A stretch of DNA of 64,000 nucleotides from SHXR01 sp046160305. GTDB lineage: Bacteria; Pseudomonadota; Gammaproteobacteria; Burkholderiales; SG8-39. The stretch lies in contig JBJXGX010000272.1 in the NCBI GenBank assembly GCA_046160305.1, forward strand, positions 1-64,000, in the 5' to 3' direction. Made by a program: the position numbers and the translations under genes. Below are positions 24,238 through 32,671 of the stretch, piece after piece (the first letter of the stretch is position 1; each line of letters opens with the position of its first letter). The notes beneath the pieces were generated by a model. The model saw only the letters and a list, made by a program, of their open reading frames with translations. It did not search any database and had not been told where the DNA came from.

Positions 24238-26133
24238 ATGCCTGCAACCATCATCCAGTCCAACACCCGGCCGTTCGACAAGGTCGATGTCGACCCGATC
24301 ACGCTCGACATCATCGAGAACGCACTGAAGAACGCGCGCACCGAGATGGACGCTGTGCTGTTCCGCACCGCGATGTCCCCGGGCATCCGCGAGCAACACG
24401 ATGCGTTTCCGATGATCGCCAATCCGGAAGGCAAGATGGTCGTGGGCCAATTCGGCTCATTCTTCTCCGGGTTCATCGCCGGTTACCAGGGCGATATCGA
24501 AGAAGGCGACATCTTCCTCACCAACGACCCGTACGGCTGCAACGGCGCGGTGAGCCATTTGAACGACTGGCTCACCTTGATGCCGATCTACATCGACGGG
24601 CGCATCGTCGCCTGGGGAGCGATGTTCGGCCACATGACCGACATCGGCGGCAAAGTGCCGGGCAGCCTGCCCACCGATGCGGCCCAGATATTCGAGGAAG
24701 GCATCCAGATCCCGCCGATCAAGATCTACCGCAAGGGACAACTGAACCAGGAAGTCCTGACCCTGATCCTGCGCAATTGCCGGCTGCCCGAGTGGAACAA
24801 ATCGGACTTCAACGCGATCGTCGCCGCTCTGCGCATGGCCGAGCGGCGCATCCGCGAGATGGCCGAGCGTTTCGGCGTCGATCAGCTCGTCTGCGGCATG
24901 CAAGAGATGCTCGAACGCAACAAGAAAGCGATGAGAGCGATCCTGAAGAACGTCGTGCCGGAGAAAAAACAGTATTTCGAGGACTACATCGACGATGACG
25001 GCATGGGCATGGGCCCGTACAAGATTGCGTGCCACCTCTGGCGGGAAGGCGATCGGGTCATCTTCGATTTCGCGGGCACCGATCCGCAATCGATCAGCTC
25101 GGTGAACTTCCTCTTGAACGAGGAAATGTTCAAGATGTTCCTCGGCTCGTTCTTCATCAACATCTTCGATCCGCAGATTCTGTTCAACGACGGCTTCTAC
25201 GATCTGGTCGATGTGCGCATTCCGCGCGGCTCGATCTTGAAGCCGATCCGGCCCGCGGCGTTGAGCTCGCGCACGCACATGTTGGCCCGCATCTTCGACA
25301 TCATGAGCGGGCTCCTGGGCCAGGGCTCGCCCGATGCGTTGTGTGCCGCCGGATTTTCGGATAGCCCGCACTTCATGTACTCCGGCTACAACCGGCAGGG
25401 CGAGTGGTACCAGCTCTATCAGATCGGCTTCGGCGGCGTTCCGGGCCGCCCGGCCGGTGACGGGCCGGATGGTCATTCCCTATGGCCGGCGTTCACCAAC
25501 GTGCCGAACGAGTTCCTCGAGGCGTACTTTCCGCTGCGCATCGTCAAGTACGAAACGATCACCGATTCGGGCGGACCCGGCTTGCACCGTGGCGGCAACG
25601 GCTTGTCGATGGGGTATCAGTTCCTGGAGCCTGGCGAGATCTCCATTCACGATGATCGTTGGTTGACGCACCCGTGGGGCGTGAACGGCGGGTTGCCGGG
25701 ACAGCGCAGCGACAAGCTCATGGTGCGCGCCGACGGTTCCAAGCAATGGATGGAATCAAAGTGTGATCGCATCAAGGTGGCCGCCGGCGATACCTTGTAT
25801 TTCAACACCTGGGGTGGCGGGGGTTGGGGTGATCCGCTCAAACGCGAGGCCAAGAAGATCGCGCTGGATGTGCGGCGCGGACTGGTAAGCGCGGAAGGTG
25901 CGAAGCGCTATGGCGTCGTGCTCAAGGCCGACTTATCCGTCGATCAGCGCGCGACCGACGATTTGCGCGCGCGCGTGGCAGCCGCGCGCGGTACGGTGGA
26001 ATTGTTCAACCGCGGCGGTACTGTCGAGGAACTCAAGGCGCGCTGCAAGGCCGATACGCATCTCGACCCGCCGCGCACGCCGGTTTTCCAGAAGTGGATG
26101 GGACGCCGGGACGCGCCGGTCACGGCCAAGTAG
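24238..26133 (+). CDS. HyuB-family hydantoinase/oxoprolinase subunit B, canonical copy
   Basis: A 631-residue protein with FLTNDPYGCNGAVSHLNDW, GHMTDIGGKVPGS, GGPGLHRGGNGLSMGYQFL and NTWGGGGWGDPLKREA, all typical of HyuB/oxoprolinase beta-type subunits. It begins close to the usual family start (DVDPITLDIIENALKNA), without the extension seen in the copy at 9230. AAGGA precedes the ATG. With the HyuA upstream it should form an ATP-dependent cyclic-amide hydrolase or a related carboxylase; no AcxC-like third subunit is seen. The gene is convergent with the Sua5-like gene (8-base gap). Confidence 0.93.
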   Translation: MPATIIQSNTRPFDKVDVDPITLDIIENALKNARTEMDAVLFRTAMSPGIREQHDAFPMIANPEGKMVVGQFGSFFSGFIAGYQGDIEEGDIFLTNDPYGCNGAVSHLNDWLTLMPIYIDGRIVAWGAMFGHMTDIGGKVPGSLPTDAAQIFEEGIQIPPIKIYRKGQLNQEVLTLILRNCRLPEWNKSDFNAIVAALRMAERRIREMAERFGVDQLVCGMQEMLERNKKAMRAILKNVVPEKKQYFEDYIDDDGMGMGPYKIACHLWREGDRVIFDFAGTDPQSISSVNFLLNEEMFKMFLGSFFINIFDPQILFNDGFYDLVDVRIPRGSILKPIRPAALSSRTHMLARIFDIMSGLLGQGSPDALCAAGFSDSPHFMYSGYNRQGEWYQLYQIGFGGVPGRPAGDGPDGHSLWPAFTNVPNEFLEAYFPLRIVKYETITDSGGPGLHRGGNGLSMGYQFLEPGEISIHDDRWLTHPWGVNGGLPGQRSDKLMVRADGSKQWMESKCDRIKVAAGDTLYFNTWGGGGWGDPLKREAKKIALDVRRGLVSAEGAKRYGVVLKADLSVDQRATDDLRARVAAARGTVELFNRGGTVEELKARCKADTHLDPPRTPVFQKWMGRRDAPVTAK

Positions 26134-26141
26134 GTACGCGA

Positions 26142-26837
26142 TCAGCCCTTGGCGGCCATGATGCCCTTCAAGTCGATGTCGAACGTATCGTTGATGATTC
26201 TCGCGATCTGGTCGTAGACGCAGCCCACGCGAACGGTTTCGAAGTTGCGCAGATCGACGATCGTGCTGCCCAACCCCTTGTCGTTGTGATAGGGCACCAA
26301 GCCGTAGTCGATTTCGATATCGGCGATCTTGCGCACCTGCGCCTGCACCTCGTGCAAGACGAACTTGCTTCCTGAAAGCGATACGTTCGCCGACGAGCCC
26401 GACACACCATAGGCGTTCTCGCGCGCCAGGCGCGCGATCTCGTCATGCAACGGACCGGCGTTCAAGAGCACGTCCATCGTCCCAGCCTTGGTGGCATTTT
26501 TCAGTGTGAACGGCGGCAGGCCTGCGGCCAACGGATGCTCGGCGCGGAACGGCGCGACGACCGAGAACGGTAAATCATGATCCTGGGTGATGGTACGCAC
26601 CACCTCGCGCGCCCGGTCCGAGACCCGTAGCAACTCATTGAAGAGCTGCCAGTCGCCGAAGTTGCCGCACGGCTTTTCAAAGGACCGCTCCTTGGCCGCA
26701 TAGATGCGCCGAATCGCTTCGTCCTCGTGCCCGACGATCGCATAGCCAACGCTCACGGGAAAAATCGCCACCCCGCCCTTGCGTACGACATCGAAAATCC
26801 GTGCGGCATCCTCTTTGATCGGTTGTCCCTCGAACAT
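26142..26837 (-). CDS. Sua5/YciO/YrdC-family protein
   Basis: A 231-residue protein with the YrdC fold: KGGVAIFPVSVGYAIVGHED, AAKERSFEKPCGNFGD (Lys/Arg...Lys-Pro block) and YGVSGSSANVSLSG (the SAN-S-G signature). Family members make threonylcarbamoyl-AMP or bind carbamoyl-adenylates. The core differs from housekeeping TsaC (VSVGYAIVG instead of the usual TDTVYGL-like motif). It may therefore be a specialised paralogue tied to the carbamoyl chemistry of this locus (inference). The ATG at 26837 gives the family-length protein; upstream in-frame sequence is Arg-rich and unconvincing. Confidence 0.82.
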   Translation of the reverse strand: MFEGQPIKEDAARIFDVVRKGGVAIFPVSVGYAIVGHEDEAIRRIYAAKERSFEKPCGNFGDWQLFNELLRVSDRAREVVRTITQDHDLPFSVVAPFRAEHPLAAGLPPFTLKNATKAGTMDVLLNAGPLHDEIARLARENAYGVSGSSANVSLSGSKFVLHEVQAQVRKIADIEIDYGLVPYHNDKGLGSTIVDLRNFETVRVGCVYDQIARIINDTFDIDLKGIMAAKG

Positions 26838-27033
26838 TCTCGGCAGCTCCGTGCGTAGTTGAAGGTTGCGACGGCGGTCGTTCTCAGCGTACGCAGCGCC
26901 TTGCTTCGAGTCAACCTGCCGGCACCTGAGCGACTGATCGTCCGAACGCGTGGACCAATCGACACCGGATGGCGAACACATTGATGGATCTATCGATCCG
27001 ACACTTGCGCGACGCGCATCGCGCGTTCGCCAA

Positions 27034-27459
27034 CTACTTTACCGGCATCCAGGGATTGAGGATCGATACACCCGTCGACCTGAAGTCCGTGACGTTACGC
27101 GTGACCACCGTCATGCCATGTACCAACGCGGTCGCGGCGATCAGAGCGTCGCGCAACGGCCGTGGATCTGGCACGTGAAGACGCGCGCCCCGACGCACGA
27201 CGCTCAAGTCGATCGGCAGGATTCGGCCTTCGAACGCTGGGACTACTTGCTCATCAAGCCAGCGCCGCAACCTGACGCCTTGCCTCGCGTCGCGGCGTTC
27301 GACGTGTAGTACGCCGATATCCAATTCGTGGAACGTGATAACCGAGATATACAAGTCTTCGGCATCGGCGCGGTCGGCCCAGGCAGCGACGTTCGCATCA
27401 GCCTTGCCGTGACGTACTCTACGGAGTTCCGAAACGACGTTCGTGTCGAGCACGAACAT
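27034..27459 (-). CDS. VapC/FitB-like PIN-domain toxin
   Basis: A 141-residue protein starting MFVLDTNVVSELRR, the first catalytic Asp region of PIN ribonucleases. VITFHELDIGV (Glu) and HVPDPRPLRDALIAATALVHGMTVVTRN (Asp) supply the remaining acidic residues. These enzymes cleave RNA, often initiator tRNA. The start overlaps the antitoxin stop by one base (TGATG), so the two are coupled. Confidence 0.92.
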   Translation of the reverse strand: MFVLDTNVVSELRRVRHGKADANVAAWADRADAEDLYISVITFHELDIGVLHVERRDARQGVRLRRWLDEQVVPAFEGRILPIDLSVVRRGARLHVPDPRPLRDALIAATALVHGMTVVTRNVTDFRSTGVSILNPWMPVK

Positions 27460-27713
27460 CAGGACAAGTCCGCGGCACGCGCCAGGTCTTTCAGCTTCGG
27501 GGCCCTGAATGCGGCGTCTTTCCCTTTCGGCATCGCGAGCAAATCGGCGATCTTCGTGCGCTTGCCCGTGAGCTTCTTGTACTCCGAGAAAGTGATGAGG
27601 ACATGGGACGGCCGACCACGATCGGTGATGATTACCGGTCCGGACGCCGCAGCACTCTTCGCCTTGCTCGCGTCCTGATTGAATTCTCGGCTAGTGAGCG
27701 TCGTAATCGGCAT
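27459..27713 (-). CDS. Phd/YefM-type antitoxin
   Basis: An 84-residue protein with an N-terminal Phd/YefM fold: ITTLTSREFNQDASKAKSAA, then GPVIITDRGRPSHVLITFSEY. This dimerises and binds operator DNA. A charged C-terminal tail (KDAAFRAPKLKDLARAADLS) should wrap the toxin. It lies directly upstream of and coupled to the VapC-like gene. Such pairs autoregulate their promoter, expected just upstream of 27713. Confidence 0.92.
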   Translation of the reverse strand: MPITTLTSREFNQDASKAKSAAASGPVIITDRGRPSHVLITFSEYKKLTGKRTKIADLLAMPKGKDAAFRAPKLKDLARAADLS

Positions 27714-27874
27714 TGCCCGACCCCGAAAGGCGTGAAAGTAGGTGCGTTACTACATTCACTGAAGAGATGTCGACGGCTGTCTTGCTAAGGAACGCGGACT
27801 GTTGTTGCTGATCCTCGAATAGATTCACACCTGAGCCGAATGGCACTTACTTAAGCTTGTTTATGCTCAAGCCT

Positions 27875-27982
27875 CCGTTCGCCCTGAGCCTGTCGAAGGG
27901 TAACGCAGGCGTGCCGACAGCGCGCGATGGTTCGCGCACCGACCCTCCTTCATTCACCCTTCGACAGGCTCAGGGCGAACGG
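27875..27982. repeat. REP-like 27-base inverted repeat pair (REPIN-type)
   Basis: A 27-base arm at 27875-27901, containing GCCCTGAGCCTGTCGAAGGG, is matched perfectly in inverse orientation at 27956-27982 (starting ACCCTTCGACAGGCTC), with 54 bases between. This sequence type (TTCGACAGGCTCAGGGCGAACGG core) is a widespread proteobacterial REP. Two REPs facing each other form a REPIN, which depends on a RAYT transposase elsewhere. It occupies the 326-base gap between the antitoxin and the TTC38-like gene; nothing else is seen there. Confidence 0.88.
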
Positions 27983-28039
27983 TCAATCTGCTAAGAGAGT
28001 GTGACTGGCAGTTTTCGCTATCGGGGCCGGCCGTACAGG

Positions 28040-29356
28040 TCATGCCGCGGCTCGCGCGACGAAACGCCGAGCGAGCGGGCTCGCCGTGCGCACCGCGGCG
28101 CGCTCGGCCGCCAGCGCCGCCGCGAGCGGCCGATCGCCGCTTCGCAGCGCCGCCTCGATCAGCGTCAGGTCGAGCACGTCGCGCTGGGCGTGACTGCCAC
28201 CGAAGCGGTGCGCGCTCGAGCGGACTGGCCGCAACAGCGCGACGACTGTCGCGTGGTCGCCCGCCACGTAGGCCTGCACGGCGCGCGTCGCGGCCTCGCC
28301 GACCTCGGCGGTGAAGGCGCGGTTGTCGCCGTCGCCGGCGAGCGCGGCGCGCTGGGTCTCGCGCAGCTGCGCGGCGAACTCGCTGCGCCCGGCGCTTGCG
28401 AAGGCCATCATCGCGTGCAGGTCGTTGAAGGCATAGTTGCCCGCGGTGGCGTGCGGCGCCCAGCGTTCGGCCAGCGGCTGCCAGCGCTCGCCGACATCCA
28501 CACCACGCAGCGCGAGGCGCCACAGCAGCGCGCTCTGGTCGATCATGTCGAGCACGACGCCCGAGCCCGGCCCACCGATCGACGCGTCGTACATCGCCAG
28601 CACTTCGTCGTGCCTGTCCTGCTCGAGCTTGAACAGTGCGAGGTGCCACCAGTTGTGCACCGCGAAAAAGCTGTCGCGCGACCAGTGCGCCGCATTCGGC
28701 TCGAGCCAGGCGATGCCCTCCTTCGGCGTATTGCGCATCTCGTGCACATGCGCCACCGCATGCCAGGCCCAGGCGTCGCGCGGCTGCAGCTCGATCGCCC
28801 GGCGTCCGGTGCGCTCGGCCTGCACGTAGTCGCTGGTCTCCTCGAGCCCGAAGGCGTGCATGCCGAGCACCGCATGGTGGCCGGGCATCGCGTCATTCCA
28901 GTGCGACCGCACGCGCGCGATGCGGTCGCGCAGCATGCGCGAATCGCCGGTGAAGAAGTCCACCTGATGGCCGGCCTGCAGCGCGAGCAGGTCGCGCGGA
29001 TGCTGCGCTGACAGGTCCTCCAGCAGGTGCGCGCCGTCGCGCCAGCGGCCGGCGGCGACGAGCGCGGCGGAGTGCGCATGCATCCGCTCCCGATCGGTAC
29101 CAGCGTGGCGTGCGGCGGCTTCGGCCGCCTCGCGCGCGGCCGCGACCGCTGGCGCCTCGGTGCCGAGCAGGTGCAGCCAGGCGCGCAGCGTGTGCGCGAT
29201 CGACATGCCCGGCGCCAGGGCGAGCGCACGGTCGATCGTCGTAAGCGGGTCGCCGATCAGGCAACGCAGCTCGTGCGCGGCCTGCTCGTAGTGGTCGATC
29301 GCGGTGGCAGTGGCGCCGCTCACCGGATGACCCAAGGTGTCGATCAGAACGGTCAT
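28040..29356 (-). CDS. TTC38-like tetratricopeptide protein
   Basis: A 438-residue all-helical protein. Family landmarks are AIDHYEQAAHEL, GDPLTTIDRALALAPGMSIAH, ERMHAHSAAL, GHQVDFFTGDSRMLRDRIAR, PGHHAVLGMHAFGLEE, WAWHAVAHVHEM, HNWWHLALF and DQSALLWRL. They match the bacterial TTC38 family, whose biochemical role is unknown. The upstream frame is open beyond 29356, but the ATG there gives the family N-terminus. It is very GC-rich, like the following genes to about 34 kb. Confidence 0.85.
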   Translation of the reverse strand: MTVLIDTLGHPVSGATATAIDHYEQAAHELRCLIGDPLTTIDRALALAPGMSIAHTLRAWLHLLGTEAPAVAAAREAAEAAARHAGTDRERMHAHSAALVAAGRWRDGAHLLEDLSAQHPRDLLALQAGHQVDFFTGDSRMLRDRIARVRSHWNDAMPGHHAVLGMHAFGLEETSDYVQAERTGRRAIELQPRDAWAWHAVAHVHEMRNTPKEGIAWLEPNAAHWSRDSFFAVHNWWHLALFKLEQDRHDEVLAMYDASIGGPGSGVVLDMIDQSALLWRLALRGVDVGERWQPLAERWAPHATAGNYAFNDLHAMMAFASAGRSEFAAQLRETQRAALAGDGDNRAFTAEVGEAATRAVQAYVAGDHATVVALLRPVRSSAHRFGGSHAQRDVLDLTLIEAALRSGDRPLAAALAAERAAVRTASPLARRFVARAAA

Positions 29357-29373
29357 GTTTGAGTCCTTCGAGA

Positions 29374-29619
29374 TCAGGCGATCGCCGCGCCGGCGGCGAC
29401 CAGGGTGACAAAACGGGTCAGGTCGAGGGCGAAGCGTTGCGGCTCCTGCCAGTGCATCGCATGCCCGGCGTCGGCGTATTCGACAAACCGGGCGGTCCGG
29501 ATTTTGCCCAACAACTCGGGCAGCCGGTCGAACCACGGCATCGTGCCAGCACGCAGCAATCCGGCGAACTCGAGCCGCACGCGGCCGGGGAGCTGGATCC
29601 GGCGAAGAGCGGGTTTCAT
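29374..29619 (-). pseudogene. C-terminal remnant of an alpha/beta hydrolase
   Basis: The frame encodes AGTMPWFDRLPELLGKIRTA, then RFVEYADAGHAMHWQEPQRF and ALDLTRFV. The AGHAMHWQEPQRF block is the region of the catalytic His in alpha/beta-hydrolase C-termini. The first 200 or so residues, including the nucleophile elbow and acid, are absent. An ATG at 29619 could start an 81-residue peptide, but this looks like a deletion relic between the hydroxylase and the TTC38-like gene. Confidence 0.65.
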
Positions 29620-29629
29620 CTTGCGATCC

Positions 29630-30391
29630 TCAGGGGCGGTTGGCGGCGGATCGGGACACGTCGCGGGCGAGCAGCATGTCGAGCACGCGAGCCGAGGCGC
29701 TGTCCCAAAACCCGGTGGCATGCTCGAAGCGGCGCGGGTTCTCGAAGGTACCGAAGACCGTGTCGATCAGCGGCAGGTCGGCGTAGTTTTTCGCGTGGAT
29801 GCCACGCGCATGGTGGATCGTGTGGCTCTCCGGGCGCTGCACGAAGTAGCCCAACCAGCGCGGCGTGCGCAGGTTTGCGTGTTGGAAGATCCCGAGGAAA
29901 GTGATCACGAGGATCGTTGTCGTCGCGGCCGCTGGCGGCAGGCCGAGCAGCGTGAGTGCCACGCTCGGCACCAGCGTCCAGCCCACGATGTCGAGCGGGC
30001 TGAACCAGAACGCGCCGTAGACGTCGAGCCGTTCGGCGCTGTGGTGCATCTGATGCGAGACGCGGAACCAGGTGTCAACGCTGTGCATGCCACGGTGGTA
30101 GGCGTAGGCGAACAACTCGTAGACGACGAGACCGAGCGCGGCGGCGGCCCAGGTGGGCCAGCCGGACAGGTCGAAGCGCTGCAGCGGCGCGAGCGCGTCG
30201 GCCCAGAAGAGCGGCAGGTAGGAGGACAGCAGGAAGTAGACGGCGAACACGGCGAGCGCGCGTGCCTGCCAGCCGGGCATGTGCGGCAGCGGGCGGCCCG
30301 GGAAGAGGTGTTCGGCGAGTGCGAGCGCGGCGAACATCGCGAGCATTGTCAGGGTGACTGGATCGAACAATAGTTCAAGGGGGGTCGGCAT
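29630..30391 (-). CDS. Fatty-acid hydroxylase / sterol desaturase-family di-iron membrane enzyme
   Basis: A 253-residue membrane protein with the three histidine clusters that bind the di-iron centre: HRGMHS, HQMHHS and HTIHH, plus a conserved FQHANLRTP. Four hydrophobic segments surround them. Such enzymes hydroxylate or desaturate lipids; the substrate cannot be predicted. The start at 30391 is 123 bases from the divergent GlxA-type regulator, which may control it. Confidence 0.9.
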   Translation of the reverse strand: MPTPLELLFDPVTLTMLAMFAALALAEHLFPGRPLPHMPGWQARALAVFAVYFLLSSYLPLFWADALAPLQRFDLSGWPTWAAAALGLVVYELFAYAYHRGMHSVDTWFRVSHQMHHSAERLDVYGAFWFSPLDIVGWTLVPSVALTLLGLPPAAATTTILVITFLGIFQHANLRTPRWLGYFVQRPESHTIHHARGIHAKNYADLPLIDTVFGTFENPRRFEHATGFWDSASARVLDMLLARDVSRSAANRP

Positions 30392-30514
30392 GGGAATGCT
30401 CCGGTGAGAGGTTGATTGAGCAACAATGTGGACCGCGAGTGTGCCGACGCAGAGGCTTGCCGGACAGCGGCGTTTCGGCAAGAATCCGTTCATTCCTGCC
30501 ACGCCGAGGCGTCC

Positions 30515-31558
30515 ATGACGAATCGACCGATCACCGTGGCCTTGCTCGCGATGCCCGATGTCACCGCCGCGACGCTGTACGGATTCCACGACTGCTTATC
30601 CGGCGTGCACCGCGACTGGTCGATGATGCACGGCGGCCACGCCGCGTCGCCGTTCCGCTCGATGGTCGTGAGCCGCGACGGCCAGCCTCTCGAGGGCGCG
30701 AACGGGGTGCGCATCGTGCCGGACGCCTCGTTCGACGCCTGCGGGTCACCCGATGTGGTGTGCGTCACCGACATCGCGATACCGCCAGGGGAGCCGCTCG
30801 GCACGGCCTACGACGCCGAGGTCGATTGGCTGCGCGAGCGCCACGCGCTGGGTTCGATCCTCGCGTCATCGTGCTCGGGGGCCGTGCTGCTCGCGCGCAC
30901 CGGCCTGCTCGAGGGGCTGGACGCCACGTCGCACTGGGCCTACTGCGATGCACTGAAGCGCGACTATCCGGGCACGCGCTGGTTCCCGGAGCGTGGCTTG
31001 CTGTTCGCCGGTGCCGGGCAGCGCATCGTGATGGCCGGCAGCGGCATCGCCTGGCACCAGCTCGTGATGGCGCTGATCAGCCGCTTCGCGGGCGCCGAGG
31101 CGGCGATGCAGGTGGCCCGCATCAACCTGATCGACTGGGCCGCGACCAGTCCGATCGCCTATGCGTCGCTGCGCCATGGCGCGCAGGCGAGCGACCCGGT
31201 GGTGGCCGCGGCGCAGGTCTGGGCCGCCGAGCACTACCAGCACGAGGCGCCCGTGGCGCAGATGGTCGCGATCTCGGGGCTCGCCGAACGCACCTTCAAG
31301 CGCCGCTTCGCGCAGGCCACTGGCATGGCTCCGCTCGACTACGTACAGCACCTGCGCCTCGAGGAGGCAAAGCAGATGCTCGAGTCGGGCGATGCGTCGA
31401 TCGAGTCGATCGCCTTCGAGGTGGGCTACCGCGACGCGAGCTTCTTCAATCGGCTCTTCCGCCGCAAGGTGATGATGTCGCCGACGCAGTACCGGCGCCG
31501 CTTCGGTGGACTCAAATCGCGCCTGCGCGAGGCGGGTAGCGCGCTCGGCGGCGCCTGA
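30515..31558 (+). CDS. GlxA-family transcriptional regulator (DJ-1/PfpI-like sensor plus AraC HTH), copy 1
   Basis: A 347-residue protein. The N-terminal DJ-1/PfpI-like domain (to about 200) contains SSCSGAVLLARTG with the nucleophile-position cysteine. The C-terminal AraC/XylS domain (about 245-335) shows ISGLAERTFKRRFAQATGM and FEVGYRDASFFNRLFRRK. GAGG lies 5 bases before the ATG at 30515. It has exactly the same length as the second copy at 34109 and is divergent from the hydroxylase, a likely target. Confidence 0.92.
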   Translation: MTNRPITVALLAMPDVTAATLYGFHDCLSGVHRDWSMMHGGHAASPFRSMVVSRDGQPLEGANGVRIVPDASFDACGSPDVVCVTDIAIPPGEPLGTAYDAEVDWLRERHALGSILASSCSGAVLLARTGLLEGLDATSHWAYCDALKRDYPGTRWFPERGLLFAGAGQRIVMAGSGIAWHQLVMALISRFAGAEAAMQVARINLIDWAATSPIAYASLRHGAQASDPVVAAAQVWAAEHYQHEAPVAQMVAISGLAERTFKRRFAQATGMAPLDYVQHLRLEEAKQMLESGDASIESIAFEVGYRDASFFNRLFRRKVMMSPTQYRRRFGGLKSRLREAGSALGGA

Positions 31559-31579
31559 TCGAACCGTCGTCGCCGACGC

Positions 31580-32647
31580 TCAGCGCCTGATCTCGCAGAT
31601 CAGATTGAACGGCGTCTCGGCGGCACGCCGGAAGTGCGTGAAGCCGGCCTTGCGAAACACCTCAGCCAGACGCTTGGGGCCGGCCTGCGCGCCGAGCACG
31701 AGCTTGCCGCCCTCGGAGATCGCATGCGCGCAGCAGATCACGCACGAGGCGGCGTAGTAGAGCCGGCCCACGGGCGAGAGGTTGTCCTCGACCCGGTCGT
31801 TCGCGAAAGGCTCCACCAGCATCACCGTGCCCCCCGGCGCGAGCACCTCGGCCGCACGCCGCGCGGCGGCCACCGGGTCGCCGAGGTCGTGCAGCATGTC
31901 AAAGAAGCAGACGAGGCCGTAGCGATGGTCCGGATAGTCCACGGCGTGCGCCACCGAGAAGGTCACGCGATCGGCGACGCCCGCCGCTTCGGCGCTGCGC
32001 CGCGCCGCCTCGATTGACGCCGGATGGGTGTCGAAGCCGAAGAAGCGCGATTTCGGAAACGCCTGCGCCATCAGCAGCGTCGAGTGGCCATGGCCGCAGC
32101 CCACATCCGCCACGGCAATGCCGGCTTCGAGTTGCGCCACCACGCCATCCAGCGCCGGCAGCCACTGCGGCACGAGGCTGGCGCGATAGCCGTTGCGGTA
32201 GAACGCGGCCACGCCACAGGCCATGCGTGGGTCGTGATCGCCCCAGGCCACGCCGCGGCCGGTACGAAAGGCCTCGAGTGCCTTGGACTCGTCGGACCAC
32301 ATTGCGGCGGGCACATTCCAGGCGTGCGGTACGTAGGTCGGACTGTCCTCGTCGGCCAACACCATCGCCTGCTCGGGCGAGAGCTCATAGGTCTCACTGA
32401 TCGCGTGGAAGCCCACGTAGCCGGAGGCGGCCTGCGCGTTCAACCACTCACGCACGTAGCGCTCGGCGCAACCGGCGCGCGCGGCAAGTTCCTTGGCACT
32501 CAGCGGGCCCGCGCCCGCCATCGCCTTGTACAGACCCAGTTTGTGCCCCACGCTGACCATGATGCCGGTGTAGCCGCTTGCCAGATCGCCGACAGCCCGC
32601 GCGACGAACGCGTCGAGCTTCGCTTGATCGATGACGGGTGTGTCCAT
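31580..32647 (-). CDS. Class I SAM-dependent methyltransferase with N-terminal winged helix
   Basis: A 355-residue protein. An N-terminal winged-helix dimerisation domain (LSAKELAARAGCAERYVREWL, ASGYV) is followed by a Rossmann-like methyltransferase fold with VADVGCGHGHSTLLMAQAFP (SAM motif I) and FFDMLHDLGDP (post-I and catalytic region). Architecture resembles O-methyltransferases and the UbiE-like class. AAAGGAAAT precedes the ATG. It is convergent with GlxA copy 1 and downstream of the haloperoxidase-like gene, likely co-transcribed (24-base gap). Confidence 0.9.
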   Translation of the reverse strand: MDTPVIDQAKLDAFVARAVGDLASGYTGIMVSVGHKLGLYKAMAGAGPLSAKELAARAGCAERYVREWLNAQAASGYVGFHAISETYELSPEQAMVLADEDSPTYVPHAWNVPAAMWSDESKALEAFRTGRGVAWGDHDPRMACGVAAFYRNGYRASLVPQWLPALDGVVAQLEAGIAVADVGCGHGHSTLLMAQAFPKSRFFGFDTHPASIEAARRSAEAAGVADRVTFSVAHAVDYPDHRYGLVCFFDMLHDLGDPVAAARRAAEVLAPGGTVMLVEPFANDRVEDNLSPVGRLYYAASCVICCAHAISEGGKLVLGAQAGPKRLAEVFRKAGFTHFRRAAETPFNLICEIRR

Positions 32648-32671
32648 GATTAATTTCCTTTGGTGGGTGGT

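Noticed and set aside
22206..24476. Long minus-strand open frame opposite the canonical HyuA
   Set aside because: Antisense shadow of the HyuA gene with His/Arg-rich composition and no domain.
27841..27982. Possible terminator or attachment site
   Set aside because: The inverted repeat has arms 54 bases apart and a known REP sequence, which fits a REPIN rather than a terminator or phage att site.
32024..32653. Plus-strand open frames opposite the methyltransferase gene
   Set aside because: GC-rich DNA leaves several frames open, but only the minus-strand frame shows a SAM-binding motif.
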